Origin: Candidatus Melainabacteria bacterium
GTDB taxonomy: Bacteria > Cyanobacteriota > Vampirovibrionia > Obscuribacterales > Obscuribacteraceae
Assembly (NCBI GenBank): GCA_003242885.1
Contig: QKMZ01000005.1
Location: forward strand, 727,853-791,852
Reading direction: 5' to 3'
DNA length: 64,000 bases
The translations under genes and the position numbers were made by a program. Shown here piece after piece: positions 19,772 to 28,005 of this stretch (its first letter is position 1; each line of letters starts with the position of its first letter). The notes under the pieces are model-generated. The model made no database searches and was not told where the DNA came from. It was given only the letters and a program-made list of their open reading frames with translations.

Positions 19772-20812
19772 TTAGAATTGGCTCAGGAATTTCACGTCAT
19801 TGGTGAAGAAATTGCGGATGTCTGTGACACCGTATTTCAGCATCGCCAGGCGCTCAACGCCCATACCGAAAGCGAAGCCGCTCCATTCTTCCGGATCAAT
19901 TCCGACCGCTTGCAAAACATTCGGGTCGACCAATCCGCAACCCAAAAGTTCTAACCACCCGCGGTGACCGCAGGTGCGGCAACCACTGCCCATGCAAAAC
20001 GGGCATTGGCTGTCCAATTCGGCAGATGGCTCTGTGAATGGAAAGAAGTCGGGACGAAGTCTGGTTTTGAGAGGCTTGCCGAAAAGTAGACGGATAAACT
20101 CATTGAGAGTTGCGCTCAATTGCCCGAAGGTAACATCCTTATCGATAAGCAAGCCTTCGACCTGGTGAAATAGCGGGTATTTACGAGCGTTGACTTCTTC
20201 GTTGCGATAAACGCGTCCGGGAGAAATGATTTTCAACGGCGGTTTTTTGTTTTCCATTACACGAATTTGCACTGTCGAAGTTTGACTGCGCAAAAGCACT
20301 TGTGGTCCGACGTTGGTATAGAACGTGTCTTGCTCATCTCTGGCCGGGTGGCTGAGGGGAGTATTCAAAGCATCGAAGTTGTAATAGTCGGTCTCGACTT
20401 CCGGTCCTTCGGCAACTTCGTAACCCATGCCGTAAAAAATGCTGATGATTTCTTCTGTGACTTGAGTAAGCGGATGCAGGTGCCCCTGGGCGATTGCGCG
20501 TCCAGGCAAAGTCACATCGATGCCTTCGTCTTTGAGGCGAGCGTCCAGTTCTTTTCGGTAAAGCGCGTTCTTTTGCTTTTCCAGAGCGCCTTCTACTTCT
20601 TGCTTTATTTCGTTCGCCAGTTGCCCAATGCGAGGACGGTCGGCTTTATCGATGTTCGAAAGCCCTCGCATAATGGTGCTTAGAGAGCCTTTCTGCCCGA
20701 GATATTGCAGCCTCAATTCTTCCAAAGCGGCTGAAGTTTGTGCCTGGGTAAAATCAGCCAGGGCTTTATCCTTCAGTTCTTTCAGCTCTTTTTCTAAATT
20801 TTCAACACTCAT
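19772..20812 (-). CDS. pheS: Phenylalanyl-tRNA synthetase alpha subunit
   Basis: Catalytic subunit of PheRS. An N-terminal coiled coil (about 1-85) is followed by the class II core: motif 2 region (FHQVEGLLID) and motif 3 (GMGVERLAMLKYG). The signature GPEVETDYYNFDALN is present, and a Cys cluster (CPFC, CRTC) suggests a zinc site. ATG 20812 (MSVENLEKELKEL) is chosen over the in-frame upstream codon at 20842 because it fits the family N-terminus. First gene of the pheST unit. Confidence 0.96.
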   Translation of the reverse strand: MSVENLEKELKELKDKALADFTQAQTSAALEELRLQYLGQKGSLSTIMRGLSNIDKADRPRIGQLANEIKQEVEGALEKQKNALYRKELDARLKDEGIDVTLPGRAIAQGHLHPLTQVTEEIISIFYGMGYEVAEGPEVETDYYNFDALNTPLSHPARDEQDTFYTNVGPQVLLRSQTSTVQIRVMENKKPPLKIISPGRVYRNEEVNARKYPLFHQVEGLLIDKDVTFGQLSATLNEFIRLLFGKPLKTRLRPDFFPFTEPSAELDSQCPFCMGSGCRTCGHRGWLELLGCGLVDPNVLQAVGIDPEEWSGFAFGMGVERLAMLKYGVTDIRNFFTNDVKFLSQF

Positions 20813-21264
20813 CAGATTCTTTGCAACCCTTCCAAAGCGCATTCGCTGGATTCAGACTAGTCGCCAAGGCGCTCGCCCATCTCGCCGCACAGGCGCGCAA
20901 TAACCGTCGCCCGGACAATTCTGCCAGCAGATTTCTAACAGTAACAGAACAGCATATAAGATTCTGAACATTGGCAGGCGGTCTTTGCGTTTCTACACTT
21001 GCCGCTCGCTGTCAGCCATTGATAGAGCTTCACTGGCAAGGATCGTGTCCTCTCGACTGCGCTTGCCGTCCGCGTGCTGCTCGGCACAGGGCTTAATTGC
21101 CAAAAAAATATAGGGCTGGAGCTTCCTTTCAAATGGCGTAAAATTCAATTAGAAGTGGCGCTGTAAAGAAAGCTAAATAGAGAATTTGGCTAAGAATGCG
21201 ATAACAACGCTCAGTGCGCCCGAAAAACTAAACGGAATCCCTCACGACAATCAGGTCTAACCGC
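20813..21264. other. Intergenic region between divergent pheS and NUDIX genes
   Basis: About 450 bases without a convincing gene. It should contain the pheS promoter and possibly a leader. I looked for a T-box-like or Phe-attenuator structure and did not see one. The short open frame on the reverse strand (20935-21132) has unnatural composition and was not accepted. Confidence 0.4.
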
Positions 21265-21741
21265 TTGGCTAGAACACGTTTCAGGAGAAAACCTGGATAC
21301 ACGATCCCGACTACGAGAGTGTCCGTAATCGTGATTTCGCCAGACAGAAAAATATTGTTGGTTCGCCACCGCAAGGGCAATCGACAGTATTGGGTATTGC
21401 CTGGCGGGCGGCTTGAATATGGCGAAACCTTTGCTGAGTGTGCAGTTCGGGAGATAAAGGAAGAGACTGGACTGGATGTTGAAGTGGTTCGCTTTCTTTT
21501 CCTGTCCGAAGCAATCGCCCCCGACCGCTCTAGGCACATTGTCAATGTTTATTTAAAGGCAAAAGAAATTGGCGGCGTAATGAAAGTCGGCAACGAGCCG
21601 GTTCTTGCCGGGGTCGACTACATTCCCATCGATGACCTTGAGAAAGTGACGCTCTTTCCGCCGGTCGCTGAGTACATTTTGAAAAACCTGTCACTCGGTG
21701 ACCCGGATGGCATCGAGTACCTTGGCAATCTCTGGGTCTAG
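21265..21741 (+). CDS. NUDIX hydrolase
   Basis: Hydrolyses a nucleoside diphosphate linked to another group; the substrate is not predictable. The complete Nudix box is present (GGRLEYGETFAEC followed by AVREIKEETGLD), giving the metal-binding REIKEE glutamates. 158 residues is standard. The start is TTG 21265 with AGGTC about eight bases upstream; the first residues are basic. It is divergent from pheS, and the next gene downstream is a small basic protein. Confidence 0.92.
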   Translation: MARTRFRRKPGYTIPTTRVSVIVISPDRKILLVRHRKGNRQYWVLPGGRLEYGETFAECAVREIKEETGLDVEVVRFLFLSEAIAPDRSRHIVNVYLKAKEIGGVMKVGNEPVLAGVDYIPIDDLEKVTLFPPVAEYILKNLSLGDPDGIEYLGNLWV

Positions 21742-21814
21742 TTAGGATTTTTAGATTTTGGGATTGTGAGCGAGATGCCGTGCATCGCCCGATTTTGAAA
21801 CTCCTGTAACGGCA

Positions 21815-21836
21815 GGCGACGCATGGCGTCACCCCT
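21815..21836. repeat. REP-like palindrome with GCGTCACCCCT flank
   Basis: GACGC (21818-21822), ATG, GCGTC (21826-21830) form a short hairpin within the sequence GGCGACGCATGGCGTCACC. Almost the same string recurs at 58528-58549 (GGCGACGCATGGCGTCGACC). Confidence 0.55.
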
Positions 21837-22007
21837 CCGGCGCTTCTGTAGTAGAATATCAGCTCTATATGTCGGGACCGACGTTCTGTTTTGATGCAGC
21901 CGCATCCAGCTCTGGTTCCCGGTGGCTATGCGCCAACACAGAGACCTATCGACGCGCGCATTATGAGTTTTGTCTCAAATTGTCGCTTCAACCGCCTGGA
22001 GGAAAAA

Positions 22008-22151
22008 ATGGCACAGCAACGTGGAATGAAGCGAGCTGAAAAAGTACTGGCTCGCAAGCAAAAGAAGAGAGTTCAAGCTAAAGCAGCAAATATTCGCCGC
22101 GCCGAAAGACAGGCTGATGGTGTTGAAAAAGAAGTGAAGGCTGAAGGCTAA
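22008..22151 (+). CDS. Small highly basic protein (47 residues), unknown function
   Basis: The ATG at 22008 has a perfect GGAGG five bases upstream (21998-22002). The product is rich in Lys, Arg, Ala and Gln with no hydrophobic segment (MAQQRGMKRAEKVLARKQKK and on), so it probably binds nucleic acid or an RNP. A strong intrinsic terminator follows 25 bases after the stop. The frame is open further upstream, but the ribosome-binding site fixes the start. Function unknown. Confidence 0.75.
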   Translation: MAQQRGMKRAEKVLARKQKKRVQAKAANIRRAERQADGVEKEVKAEG

Positions 22152-22176
22152 ACTCGACTCTTCAACTGAGTTTTAG

Positions 22177-22202
22177 AAACCGCTCTTACCGGGCGGTTTT
22201 TT
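22177..22202 (+). terminator. Intrinsic terminator after the small basic protein gene
   Basis: AAACCGC (22177-22183) pairs with GCGGTTT (22193-22199), a 7-bp stem with a 9-base loop, running into a T6 tract. It is positioned to end the rightward transcript before the convergent obgE. Confidence 0.85.
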
Positions 22203-22213
22203 GTTGCGCACTT

Positions 22214-22289
22214 TTCGTACGCGAGCCACACGCGGTTTTCTTCGTACGCGAGCCGCATGCGGCTCCCTGCCAGGAACGCGCATGCGCGT
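22214..22289. repeat. Two direct repeats plus two perfect palindromes downstream of obgE
   Basis: A 22-bp sequence beginning TTCGTACGCGAGCC occurs at 22214-22235 and, with two changes, at 22241-22262. The second copy runs into a 16-bp perfect palindrome (GAGCCGCATGCGGCTC, 22250-22265). A further 14-bp palindrome (ACGCGCATGCGCGT) lies at 22276-22289. Both palindromes centre on GCATGC. Confidence 0.75.
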
Positions 22290-22309
22290 CACCTACTGGG
22301 TATTGGGCG

Positions 22310-23626
22310 TTACATATGGTCGCCGAAAGAAAAGGTAATTCCATTGACGACGACTTCCGAACCCTGTGATGCTCCAGCCTGCAGCAACGCGTCAATGACT
22401 CCCATTGCTCGCAGAACATTGAACATATGCGCCAGGGATTCCGGCTCTTTGAGGTTGGTGACCTCGACGATTTTCTCTGCGCGATGACCAGTGAGGAAGA
22501 AAACATTCTTCTTTCGCGTGATCTCAAAGGAGTCATCCGGTCTTTCCGAAGCTGCTTCGTCGCTGATCACGATTGTCGGATCGACCACAGGCTCGGGCGA
22601 TTTAAATTCTTCCAGTTTGCGGGTCAAGACGGCGATCAATTCTCTTACGCCGATTTGGCCTTGCGCAGATATAAGATGAACGCCCTGAAGTCTTTCCTCC
22701 TTTCCTTTGTATTGTTTTTTGAGAAACTTCTCCACCCTTTGTTTAAGAGCTTCAGCTTCATCCGCATCCATTAGATCAATTTTGTTGAGTGCCACCAAAC
22801 GCGGTAGCTCCTTCAATTTGTCACTGAATAGATCGAGTTCGTTGAGGATAGTTTTCATATCTTCTTCGATTGTCTCGGAGCTGCTGTCCACCATGTGTAC
22901 GAGGACTCTTGTGCGTTCGATATGGCGGAGAAAATCGTGTCCTAATCCGACACCACTCGAAGCTCCTTCGACGAGCCCAGGAATATCGGCGACGACGAAC
23001 GCCTTTCCTGATTGATCGTATGCCACACCCAGATTGGGTTCTAGGGTTGTGAAAGGGTAAGCGGCTATCTTGGGTTTGGCATTGGAGATGACTGATAAAA
23101 GTGTCGATTTGCCGGCGTTGGGCAGTCCAATCAAGCCGACATCGGCAAGCAACTTCAATTCCAATTCAAGGAGTCTCTCGACCCCCCTTTCTCCAGGCTC
23201 GCAATAATACGGCGAACGTTTGGTCGGGGTTGCCATCATGCTGTTTCCCCGGCCGCCGCGCCCACCCTCGGCAACGAGTGCCCTTTGACCCGGGGCTACC
23301 AGGTCGGCAATGACGTGCCCGTCATTCCTGTCCCGGATAACTGTCCCGACCGGCACCCTTATGACGAGATCCTTGCCCTGTTTGCCGTGCTGGTTCTTGG
23401 TCCGGCCACGCTCGCCGTTCTCGGCCTCAAAAATCGCTTTGAAACGAAACTCTACGAGCGTAGTCAGGTCGTTTGTCGCCTCAATATAGACATGAGCCCC
23501 TCGCCCGCCATTGCCCCCGGCAGGACCCCCTAGAGGCTCGTATTTCTCTCGTCGCCAAGCGATGGCACCGTTGCCCCCGTCGCCGGAACGTACGCTGATT
23601 TGGACGTGATCTATAAATTGGCTCAT
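22310..23626 (-). CDS. obgE: Obg-family GTPase (ribosome assembly)
   Basis: Essential GTPase of 50S subunit maturation and stress response. The order is Obg fold (1-158, with glycine-rich GDGGNG, GGPAGGNGGRG), G domain (G1 GLPNAGKS, G3 DIPGLVEG, G4 NKIDLMD) and a C-terminal OCT domain (about 365-438). 438 residues, complete. Start ATG 23626. It is convergent with the NUDIX/small-protein unit, and its upstream region holds a cluster of AGATCT sites shared with the divergent PC4 gene. Confidence 0.96.
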   Translation of the reverse strand: MSQFIDHVQISVRSGDGGNGAIAWRREKYEPLGGPAGGNGGRGAHVYIEATNDLTTLVEFRFKAIFEAENGERGRTKNQHGKQGKDLVIRVPVGTVIRDRNDGHVIADLVAPGQRALVAEGGRGGRGNSMMATPTKRSPYYCEPGERGVERLLELELKLLADVGLIGLPNAGKSTLLSVISNAKPKIAAYPFTTLEPNLGVAYDQSGKAFVVADIPGLVEGASSGVGLGHDFLRHIERTRVLVHMVDSSSETIEEDMKTILNELDLFSDKLKELPRLVALNKIDLMDADEAEALKQRVEKFLKKQYKGKEERLQGVHLISAQGQIGVRELIAVLTRKLEEFKSPEPVVDPTIVISDEAASERPDDSFEITRKKNVFFLTGHRAEKIVEVTNLKEPESLAHMFNVLRAMGVIDALLQAGASQGSEVVVNGITFSFGDHM

Positions 23627-23659
23627 AAGTTGTAAGTATCAGTGACGGATAACCAGTAG

Positions 23660-23733
23660 AGATCTTGACCTAAGATCTTGATCCTTATGATTATCAGATC
23701 TAGATCTTTTAAAGTAATAGATATACTGAGATC
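23660..23733. promoter_or_regulatory. Cluster of AGATCT/GATC sites between divergent obgE and PC4 gene
   Basis: Four AGATCT hexamers start at 23660, 23673, 23696 and 23702, and there are six GATC tetramers in 73 bases (23661-23733). Two form a direct repeat AGATCTTGA. The surrounding sequence is AT-rich. The cluster lies in the shared upstream region, so an operator or a methylation-sensitive site is plausible but unproven. Confidence 0.5.
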
Positions 23734-23855
23734 AGTTAAAGATTGTCTTTCAAGTGGCAGATTGAAGAAGGAAATAGACCCGTTTAGAGTCTTGAGTCGC
23801 CGATAAATCGGTTAAGAACAAAACTCTCAGACTTAGTGGTGAGGAGGAACATCCA

Positions 23856-24323
23856 TTGGAAGAGCGTATCACTGTTCATGAAAAGGCTCGAGGCGAGACG
23901 ATTAACGTCTACATCGGCGAGTATCGCGGAACAAAATATCTTCATATCCGGGAATGGTATCTCGACAAAGATCAAGAAGAGAAACCAACCAAAAAAGGTG
24001 TGGCACTACCGGTGGAGAAATGTGAAGCATTGAAAGATGCGATTTCGCAAATCGGTCCATCCGATGGATCTCTTGATGAAAGAGTTACAGTGCATGAAAA
24101 GGCTCGCGGCGAGTCGATCAATGTCTACGTTGGTGAATATCGCGGCACCAGATACCTGCATATTCGCGAGTGGTATCTCGATAAGGATCAAGAAGAGAAG
24201 CCGACCAAGAAGGGCGTTGCCATTCCTATGGAAAAGGTGGACGCGCTTACCGATGCCATCGACCAATTGGTGCCGGCAGAGAAGGCTGAAAAAGCTGAGA
24301 AGCCAGAGAAGAAAAAGAAATAG
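23856..24323 (+). CDS. Tandem PC4/p15-like ssDNA-binding protein
   Basis: 155 residues made of two near-identical copies of a 60-70 residue unit (about 1-65 and 74-140). Each contains TVHEKARGE, then (Y/V)GEYRGT(K/R)YLHIREWYLD, then KPTKKGVA and an amphipathic helix. The unit matches the transcriptional coactivator PC4 fold, which binds single-stranded DNA as a dimer; here one chain could form an internal dimer. The tail is Lys/Glu-rich. TTG 23856 has GAGGAGG eight bases upstream. Likely role: nucleoid or transcription regulation. The duplication is visible at DNA level, so it is fairly recent or conserved. Confidence 0.82.
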   Translation: MEERITVHEKARGETINVYIGEYRGTKYLHIREWYLDKDQEEKPTKKGVALPVEKCEALKDAISQIGPSDGSLDERVTVHEKARGESINVYVGEYRGTRYLHIREWYLDKDQEEKPTKKGVAIPMEKVDALTDAIDQLVPAEKAEKAEKPEKKKK

Positions 24324-24355
24324 TTCGACTCAGCTCTCTTAGGAATCCCCTCAAC

Positions 24356-25267
24356 TTGACCAATTCGTTAAAACCGAATTTAGTCTTGCGCCGATCACAT
24401 GGGTTGCATGCGTTGCATGTATCCCGTGTATTAGGTCTATTCCTGGCAGTTTCGCTTTCCACAACTACCGCTGCCGTTTGCGCCGAGCTTTCGCTTTCTT
24501 CCTCCTCAGCGAAGCAAGGGCAACCGATAGAAGTTATTTACAAGACAGAGACGGCTGAGGACTCTCCGACTTTCACGTTCGCGCGACAGACTTATAAATT
24601 GTTTCCGTCTCCTGGCGCTGAAGGCGAAGGAGATGGACAACATATATACAAAGCTATTTTGGCGCCTTCGCTCGAACTCGACCCCGGCGTCTATACACTG
24701 AAGAACGACAATGCCTCGACGAAGCTGAAAGTGCTAGACGGCAAGTTTCAGATGCGCTATTTGACTTTGCCGAAGTCAAAAGACAATTTCAATACATCGC
24801 CCGGGGAGGAAGAAGCGGTCAATGCCGCGAAAGAAACTTGCTCTCCGCAGCGATTCTGGACTGCCGATTTCACCCGTCCCTCAAAGGCTAGAACCTCGAC
24901 CCCGTTTGGTGTCCGGCGGACAGTGAATGGCAAATTTCTCAAAGACTATTTCCATTCCGGGCTGGATTTTGCCGGAGGGTTGGGGTCACCAGTAGTGGCA
25001 TGTGCTCCAGGCGTAGTGGTATTGGCTAGGACTGGTTTTAAACTGCACGGTAATTGCGTTGCTATAGATCATGGTCAGGGCATCGTATCGTTCTACATTC
25101 ACCTGCAAAAACTGCATGTGACCAAAGGGCAACAGGTAAAAGCCGGAGAATTGATCGGAAGAATCGGTCAGACCGGTCGTGCAAACGGTCCGCACCTGCA
25201 TTTCAGCATCTATTGCAATAAGGCTGCGAGCAATCCGAACAACTGGTTTACAAACGCTATTAAATAG
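24356..25267 (+). CDS. Secreted M23-family (LytM-like) metallopeptidase
   Basis: Predicted cell-wall endopeptidase. An N-terminal hydrophobic signal segment (VLGLFLAVSLSTTTAAVCA) leads to a beta-rich N-domain and then a C-terminal M23 domain. The zinc ligands are visible: HSGLD near residue 200 and HLHF near 280. YIHLQKL replaces the usual YAHL. GQTGRANGPHLH is typical. Start TTG 24356 is uncertain, since no ATG precedes the signal sequence and AGGA is 11 bases upstream. It lies 32 bases after the PC4 gene, so cotranscription is likely. Terminators follow. Confidence 0.88.
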   Translation: MTNSLKPNLVLRRSHGLHALHVSRVLGLFLAVSLSTTTAAVCAELSLSSSSAKQGQPIEVIYKTETAEDSPTFTFARQTYKLFPSPGAEGEGDGQHIYKAILAPSLELDPGVYTLKNDNASTKLKVLDGKFQMRYLTLPKSKDNFNTSPGEEEAVNAAKETCSPQRFWTADFTRPSKARTSTPFGVRRTVNGKFLKDYFHSGLDFAGGLGSPVVACAPGVVVLARTGFKLHGNCVAIDHGQGIVSFYIHLQKLHVTKGQQVKAGELIGRIGQTGRANGPHLHFSIYCNKAASNPNNWFTNAIK

Positions 25268-25277
25268 GTTGGGGAAG

Positions 25278-25295
25278 TTTCATTTCGATGAAACA
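25278..25295. other. Hairpin with TTCG tetraloop and downstream repeated TGAAACATAATCA
   Basis: GTTTCAT (25278-25284), TTCG, ATGAAAC (25289-25295) form a perfect 7-bp stem. The sequence TGAAACATAATCA at 25290-25302 recurs exactly at 25403-25415. There is no U-run after the hairpin, so it is probably a 3'-UTR structure. Confidence 0.45.
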
Positions 25296-25314
25296 TAATC
25301 AACCGCTTTTGAGG

Positions 25315-25338
25315 AGGCATCACCGGTGATGCCTTTTT
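25315..25338 (+). terminator. Intrinsic terminator after M23 peptidase
   Basis: A perfect 20-base palindrome (AGGCATCACC/GGTGATGCCT, 25315-25334) runs into a T-tract at 25334-25338. It ends the PC4-M23 transcript. Confidence 0.8.
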
Positions 25339-25421
25339 CATTCCGGCTTCTCGCGCTGGGCATCATGTCAGTGGTCTGGCATCGCTAGAACTCATATTGA
25401 AGTGAAACATAATCACATATA

Positions 25422-25448
25422 AAAGAGCCGCCCATAAGGCGGCTCTTT
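25422..25448. terminator. Bidirectional terminator between M23 gene and sepF
   Basis: AAAGAGCCGCC (25422-25432), loop CATAA, GGCGGCTCTTT (25438-25448): an 11-bp perfect stem with A/T ends that works on both strands. It suits the convergent sepF gene, which ends at 25477. Confidence 0.88.
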
Positions 25449-25476
25449 ACTGATTCCTGGGATGTCTATCGATTGC

Positions 25477-25989
25477 CTAGATGGTTGTTGCTTTGTTCCA
25501 GAATGCATCCTTAATCGCCTTTGAGGAGGTCGATTCGGACTGGATTACCACCGAGGATGGTGCGAACAAAAACACGCCTTCGCCGATACGTTGTTGATGA
25601 CCGTCGATTGCGTGGCAAGCGCCTGAGAGGAAATCGACTACGCGCTGGCTGTTTTCGTTGTCCAGCATGTGCAAGTTGAGCAACACGGATTTGCGTCCGC
25701 GCAGATGCTCAACAATGTCGATAGACTCTTCAAATTGACGCGGCTCGATAACCAACACTTCGCTGGCTGCTTGAGCACTTGGGTGCGTCACGACTTGACT
25801 GCCGTAATTGTTCGAAGGCTGTCTGACCGAAGGCGGCTTTACAGCATCCATCGGTGCCTTATCCAATGCCAGCTGTCCGTTGGTGGCATAAACTTCGTCA
25901 GTAGTGTCGAACAAATCTTCGAAATCTTCTCTGTCGTAGTTGTCTGCCGGACCGAACCAAAAACTTTTTAGCTTTGTAACTATGCTCAC
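25477..25989 (-). CDS. sepF: Cell division protein SepF
   Basis: Anchors and bundles FtsZ at the division site. An N-terminal amphipathic membrane-targeting start (MSIVTKLKSFWFG) is followed by an acidic, disordered linker and the C-terminal SepF (DUF552) domain from about residue 80. That domain contains VLVIEPRQFEESIDIVEHL, SVLLNLHML and VVDFLSGACHA. 170 residues. GTG 25989 has GGAGG six bases upstream. It follows yggS on the same strand, the same neighbourhood seen in Cyanobacteria and Gram-positive bacteria, which supports both the assignment and the cyanobacterial affinity. Confidence 0.93.
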   Translation of the reverse strand: MSIVTKLKSFWFGPADNYDREDFEDLFDTTDEVYATNGQLALDKAPMDAVKPPSVRQPSNNYGSQVVTHPSAQAASEVLVIEPRQFEESIDIVEHLRGRKSVLLNLHMLDNENSQRVVDFLSGACHAIDGHQQRIGEGVFLFAPSSVVIQSESTSSKAIKDAFWNKATTI

Positions 25990-26064
25990 TGCGTCCCTCC
26001 TTACCCTCTCGCCGAAATAACTTTGCTTTTCCTTCCCTTATCCGAAATCCGCTTGTAGCGGGGA

Positions 26065-26724
26065 TCAAACTTGAAATATTGCTCTGCCGAGTCGGACCAT
26101 TGTCGATCCTGCTTCTACGGCTTCCAGCCAGTCCGCTGACATACCCATCGAAAGTTCTTTCAGTTCGAGTGAGTGTTTTTGCGCCAGCTCGTCGCGAAGA
26201 TTTCTAAGTCCGTTGAAGCATTCAAACCATGTATCGCGATCTTCGATCAGGGGCGAGATGGTCATCAGTCCTTCGATTTTGATGTTGCTCAGCTTAAGCA
26301 AATCAGCCATCTCTTTCTTCAACGTCTCTGGGGTGTAACCAGATTTAGTATCATCAGTAAGTATCTTAACTTGAATTAGTACTGATTGCACCATATTTTT
26401 TTTGCTTGCTTCCAAAGAAATTTCAGAAGCTAATCGAAGTGAATCGACCGAGTGGATAAGCTGGAAATATCCAACCGCCTTCTTCACCTTGTTGGTCTGC
26501 AGATGACCGATAAAATGCCAATTGCAATTGGTGGCGATGCGCTCCGGTAATTTGGTGCGCCGATCGATTGCATCCTGGATCCTGTTTTCACCAAATTCGG
26601 TGACACCATTCTCGAATGCTTCTTCGATTTGTGTAAGCGAAGCGCTTTTCGCTACTGCGATCAGGGTGACTTTGTTGCCGCCCATGGCACCTCGGATACG
26701 AGCTAGGTTGCTAGCCACACTCAT
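26065..26724 (-). CDS. YggS-family PLP-binding protein (PLP homeostasis)
   Basis: Binds pyridoxal 5'-phosphate and maintains PLP and amino-acid balance without known catalysis. The single-domain alanine-racemase-like barrel has the Schiff-base Lys in VAKSA, then FGENRIQDA, WHFIGHLQTNK and the C-terminal SMGMSADWLEAV and GSTMVRLGRAIF. ATG 26724 has AGGA close upstream; the in-frame codon at 26742 is less likely. The gap to sepF is 75 bases, so they probably form one operon. Confidence 0.94.
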   Translation of the reverse strand: MSVASNLARIRGAMGGNKVTLIAVAKSASLTQIEEAFENGVTEFGENRIQDAIDRRTKLPERIATNCNWHFIGHLQTNKVKKAVGYFQLIHSVDSLRLASEISLEASKKNMVQSVLIQVKILTDDTKSGYTPETLKKEMADLLKLSNIKIEGLMTISPLIEDRDTWFECFNGLRNLRDELAQKHSLELKELSMGMSADWLEAVEAGSTMVRLGRAIFQV

Positions 26725-27062
26725 GCCTTCCTGGAGAAGCAAAGCGATTTACGTAAACCCACTCTGCTCTGCTTAAACTGACATTTAGAAACGCCTACTA
26801 TTAAGCCTCGCAACACACCGCTTTGTCAAGTCAAACAGCGAATTTTTCTGGAAATTCTGCTCATCGTAAACGAGTGTTTTGATACCACAGAAGCACCATT
26901 TTCAAGTTGACGACAACAACCGAAAACCCTTTATTTGCAAGTGTTTGTCCGAAGTGATATAGCGTATGTATTGCTGGTGTATATGCACCTGTTGGTAGTA
27001 TCTCCAGTGGTGCGCATTATGGGTGGTATCACTAGTATGTTTTGGCTGCTATCCAATTGCTT
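26725..27062. other. Intergenic region upstream of yggS, downstream of rsmE
   Basis: About 340 bases with no open frame of natural composition and no strong hairpin. It should contain the yggS-sepF promoter. Nothing else was recognised. Confidence 0.4.
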
Positions 27063-27881
27063 TTAGATCTCTTTTAGATCGCGCATAGCACTAACAATGG
27101 CAGCAGCAGCAACTGCCGCTGTCTCCGATCTCAAAATCAATTTTCCCAAAGTGGCGAAGGTTAGACTTGTTTCAGCTGCGCGCAAAAGCTCGGCGTCAGT
27201 AAATCCACCTTCGGGTCCAAAGCAGAGCGATATATTTTTTGCCAATCCTCGAGCAGTTTTCTCCTTGGAAAGGTGCATGGACAGATGTGGGCATTCGTTG
27301 CGCTCTGCAAATATGTAATGCAGATCTTCTTTGCCACTTACTGAATCTTTTGCAAGAAGAATGTCGTTCAGGTAGTCGTTGAAATTTTGTGGTGCAACCA
27401 CCTTTGGTATCGCGAACCTTTCTGATTGTTCGGCCGCTTCTCGGACGATTGACTCCCAGCGCTGTTGCTTGACATTGCGATTCTTGCCGTCTTTCTTCTT
27501 GCCATCTTCCCCGTCGGGTTTTTGAACAGTTCGCTGTGTAACGAGTGGAATGATGGTGGTGGCGCCCAACTCAGTGAGTTTTTCCAATGCCCATTCGAAA
27601 CGAGAAGGTTTGATGAGCGGCATGGCAACCGTCAACTCGCTTGCTTCTTCAAGACTTTGCGACTCTTTACGCTCGATAAAAAGGGCTACGCTATCGCGAT
27701 CCTGGTTTTCAATACGGCAATGAAACAAATCTCCTTTGCCGTTAAGCAAGATTACCGGCGCTCCAATGCCAAGCCTGAGCACCCTTGAGATTTGGTGGAC
27801 CACCTTGGGATCGTCTATTAGGGCGCCCGAGGAGTTCTCGTTGTATGACTCTGAGTCTATGAAAAACCTAGGTATCTGCAT
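27063..27881 (-). CDS. rsmE: 16S rRNA (uracil-1498-N3)-methyltransferase
   Basis: SPOUT-fold methyltransferase that modifies U1498 in helix 44 of 16S rRNA. It has an N-terminal PUA-like domain (QIPRFFID, then HQISRVLRLGIG) and a C-terminal knotted SAM-binding domain with KPSRFEWALEKLTELG, LCFGPEGGF and LGKLILRSETA. 272 residues, slightly longer than usual because of a Lys-rich insert (GEDGKKKDGKNRNVKQ) that is probably a surface loop. Start ATG 27881, divergent from accD. Confidence 0.95.
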   Translation of the reverse strand: MQIPRFFIDSESYNENSSGALIDDPKVVHQISRVLRLGIGAPVILLNGKGDLFHCRIENQDRDSVALFIERKESQSLEEASELTVAMPLIKPSRFEWALEKLTELGATTIIPLVTQRTVQKPDGEDGKKKDGKNRNVKQQRWESIVREAAEQSERFAIPKVVAPQNFNDYLNDILLAKDSVSGKEDLHYIFAERNECPHLSMHLSKEKTARGLAKNISLCFGPEGGFTDAELLRAAETSLTFATLGKLILRSETAAVAAAAIVSAMRDLKEI

Positions 27882-28005
27882 CTATTTGATATAATCACTG
27901 CCTGCTTGCATAGCATAAGCCCTAGACGACCCGCTGGGTAGTTTTCAGGGGGATGTGCCCGCGCAAGACTTGGCGTTTTAACTAAAGTCAACTGGATTCA
28001 GCTGC

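Noticed and set aside
20813..21264. T-box or attenuator upstream of pheS
   Set aside because: No stem-loop with a T-box sequence, no Phe-rich leader peptide.
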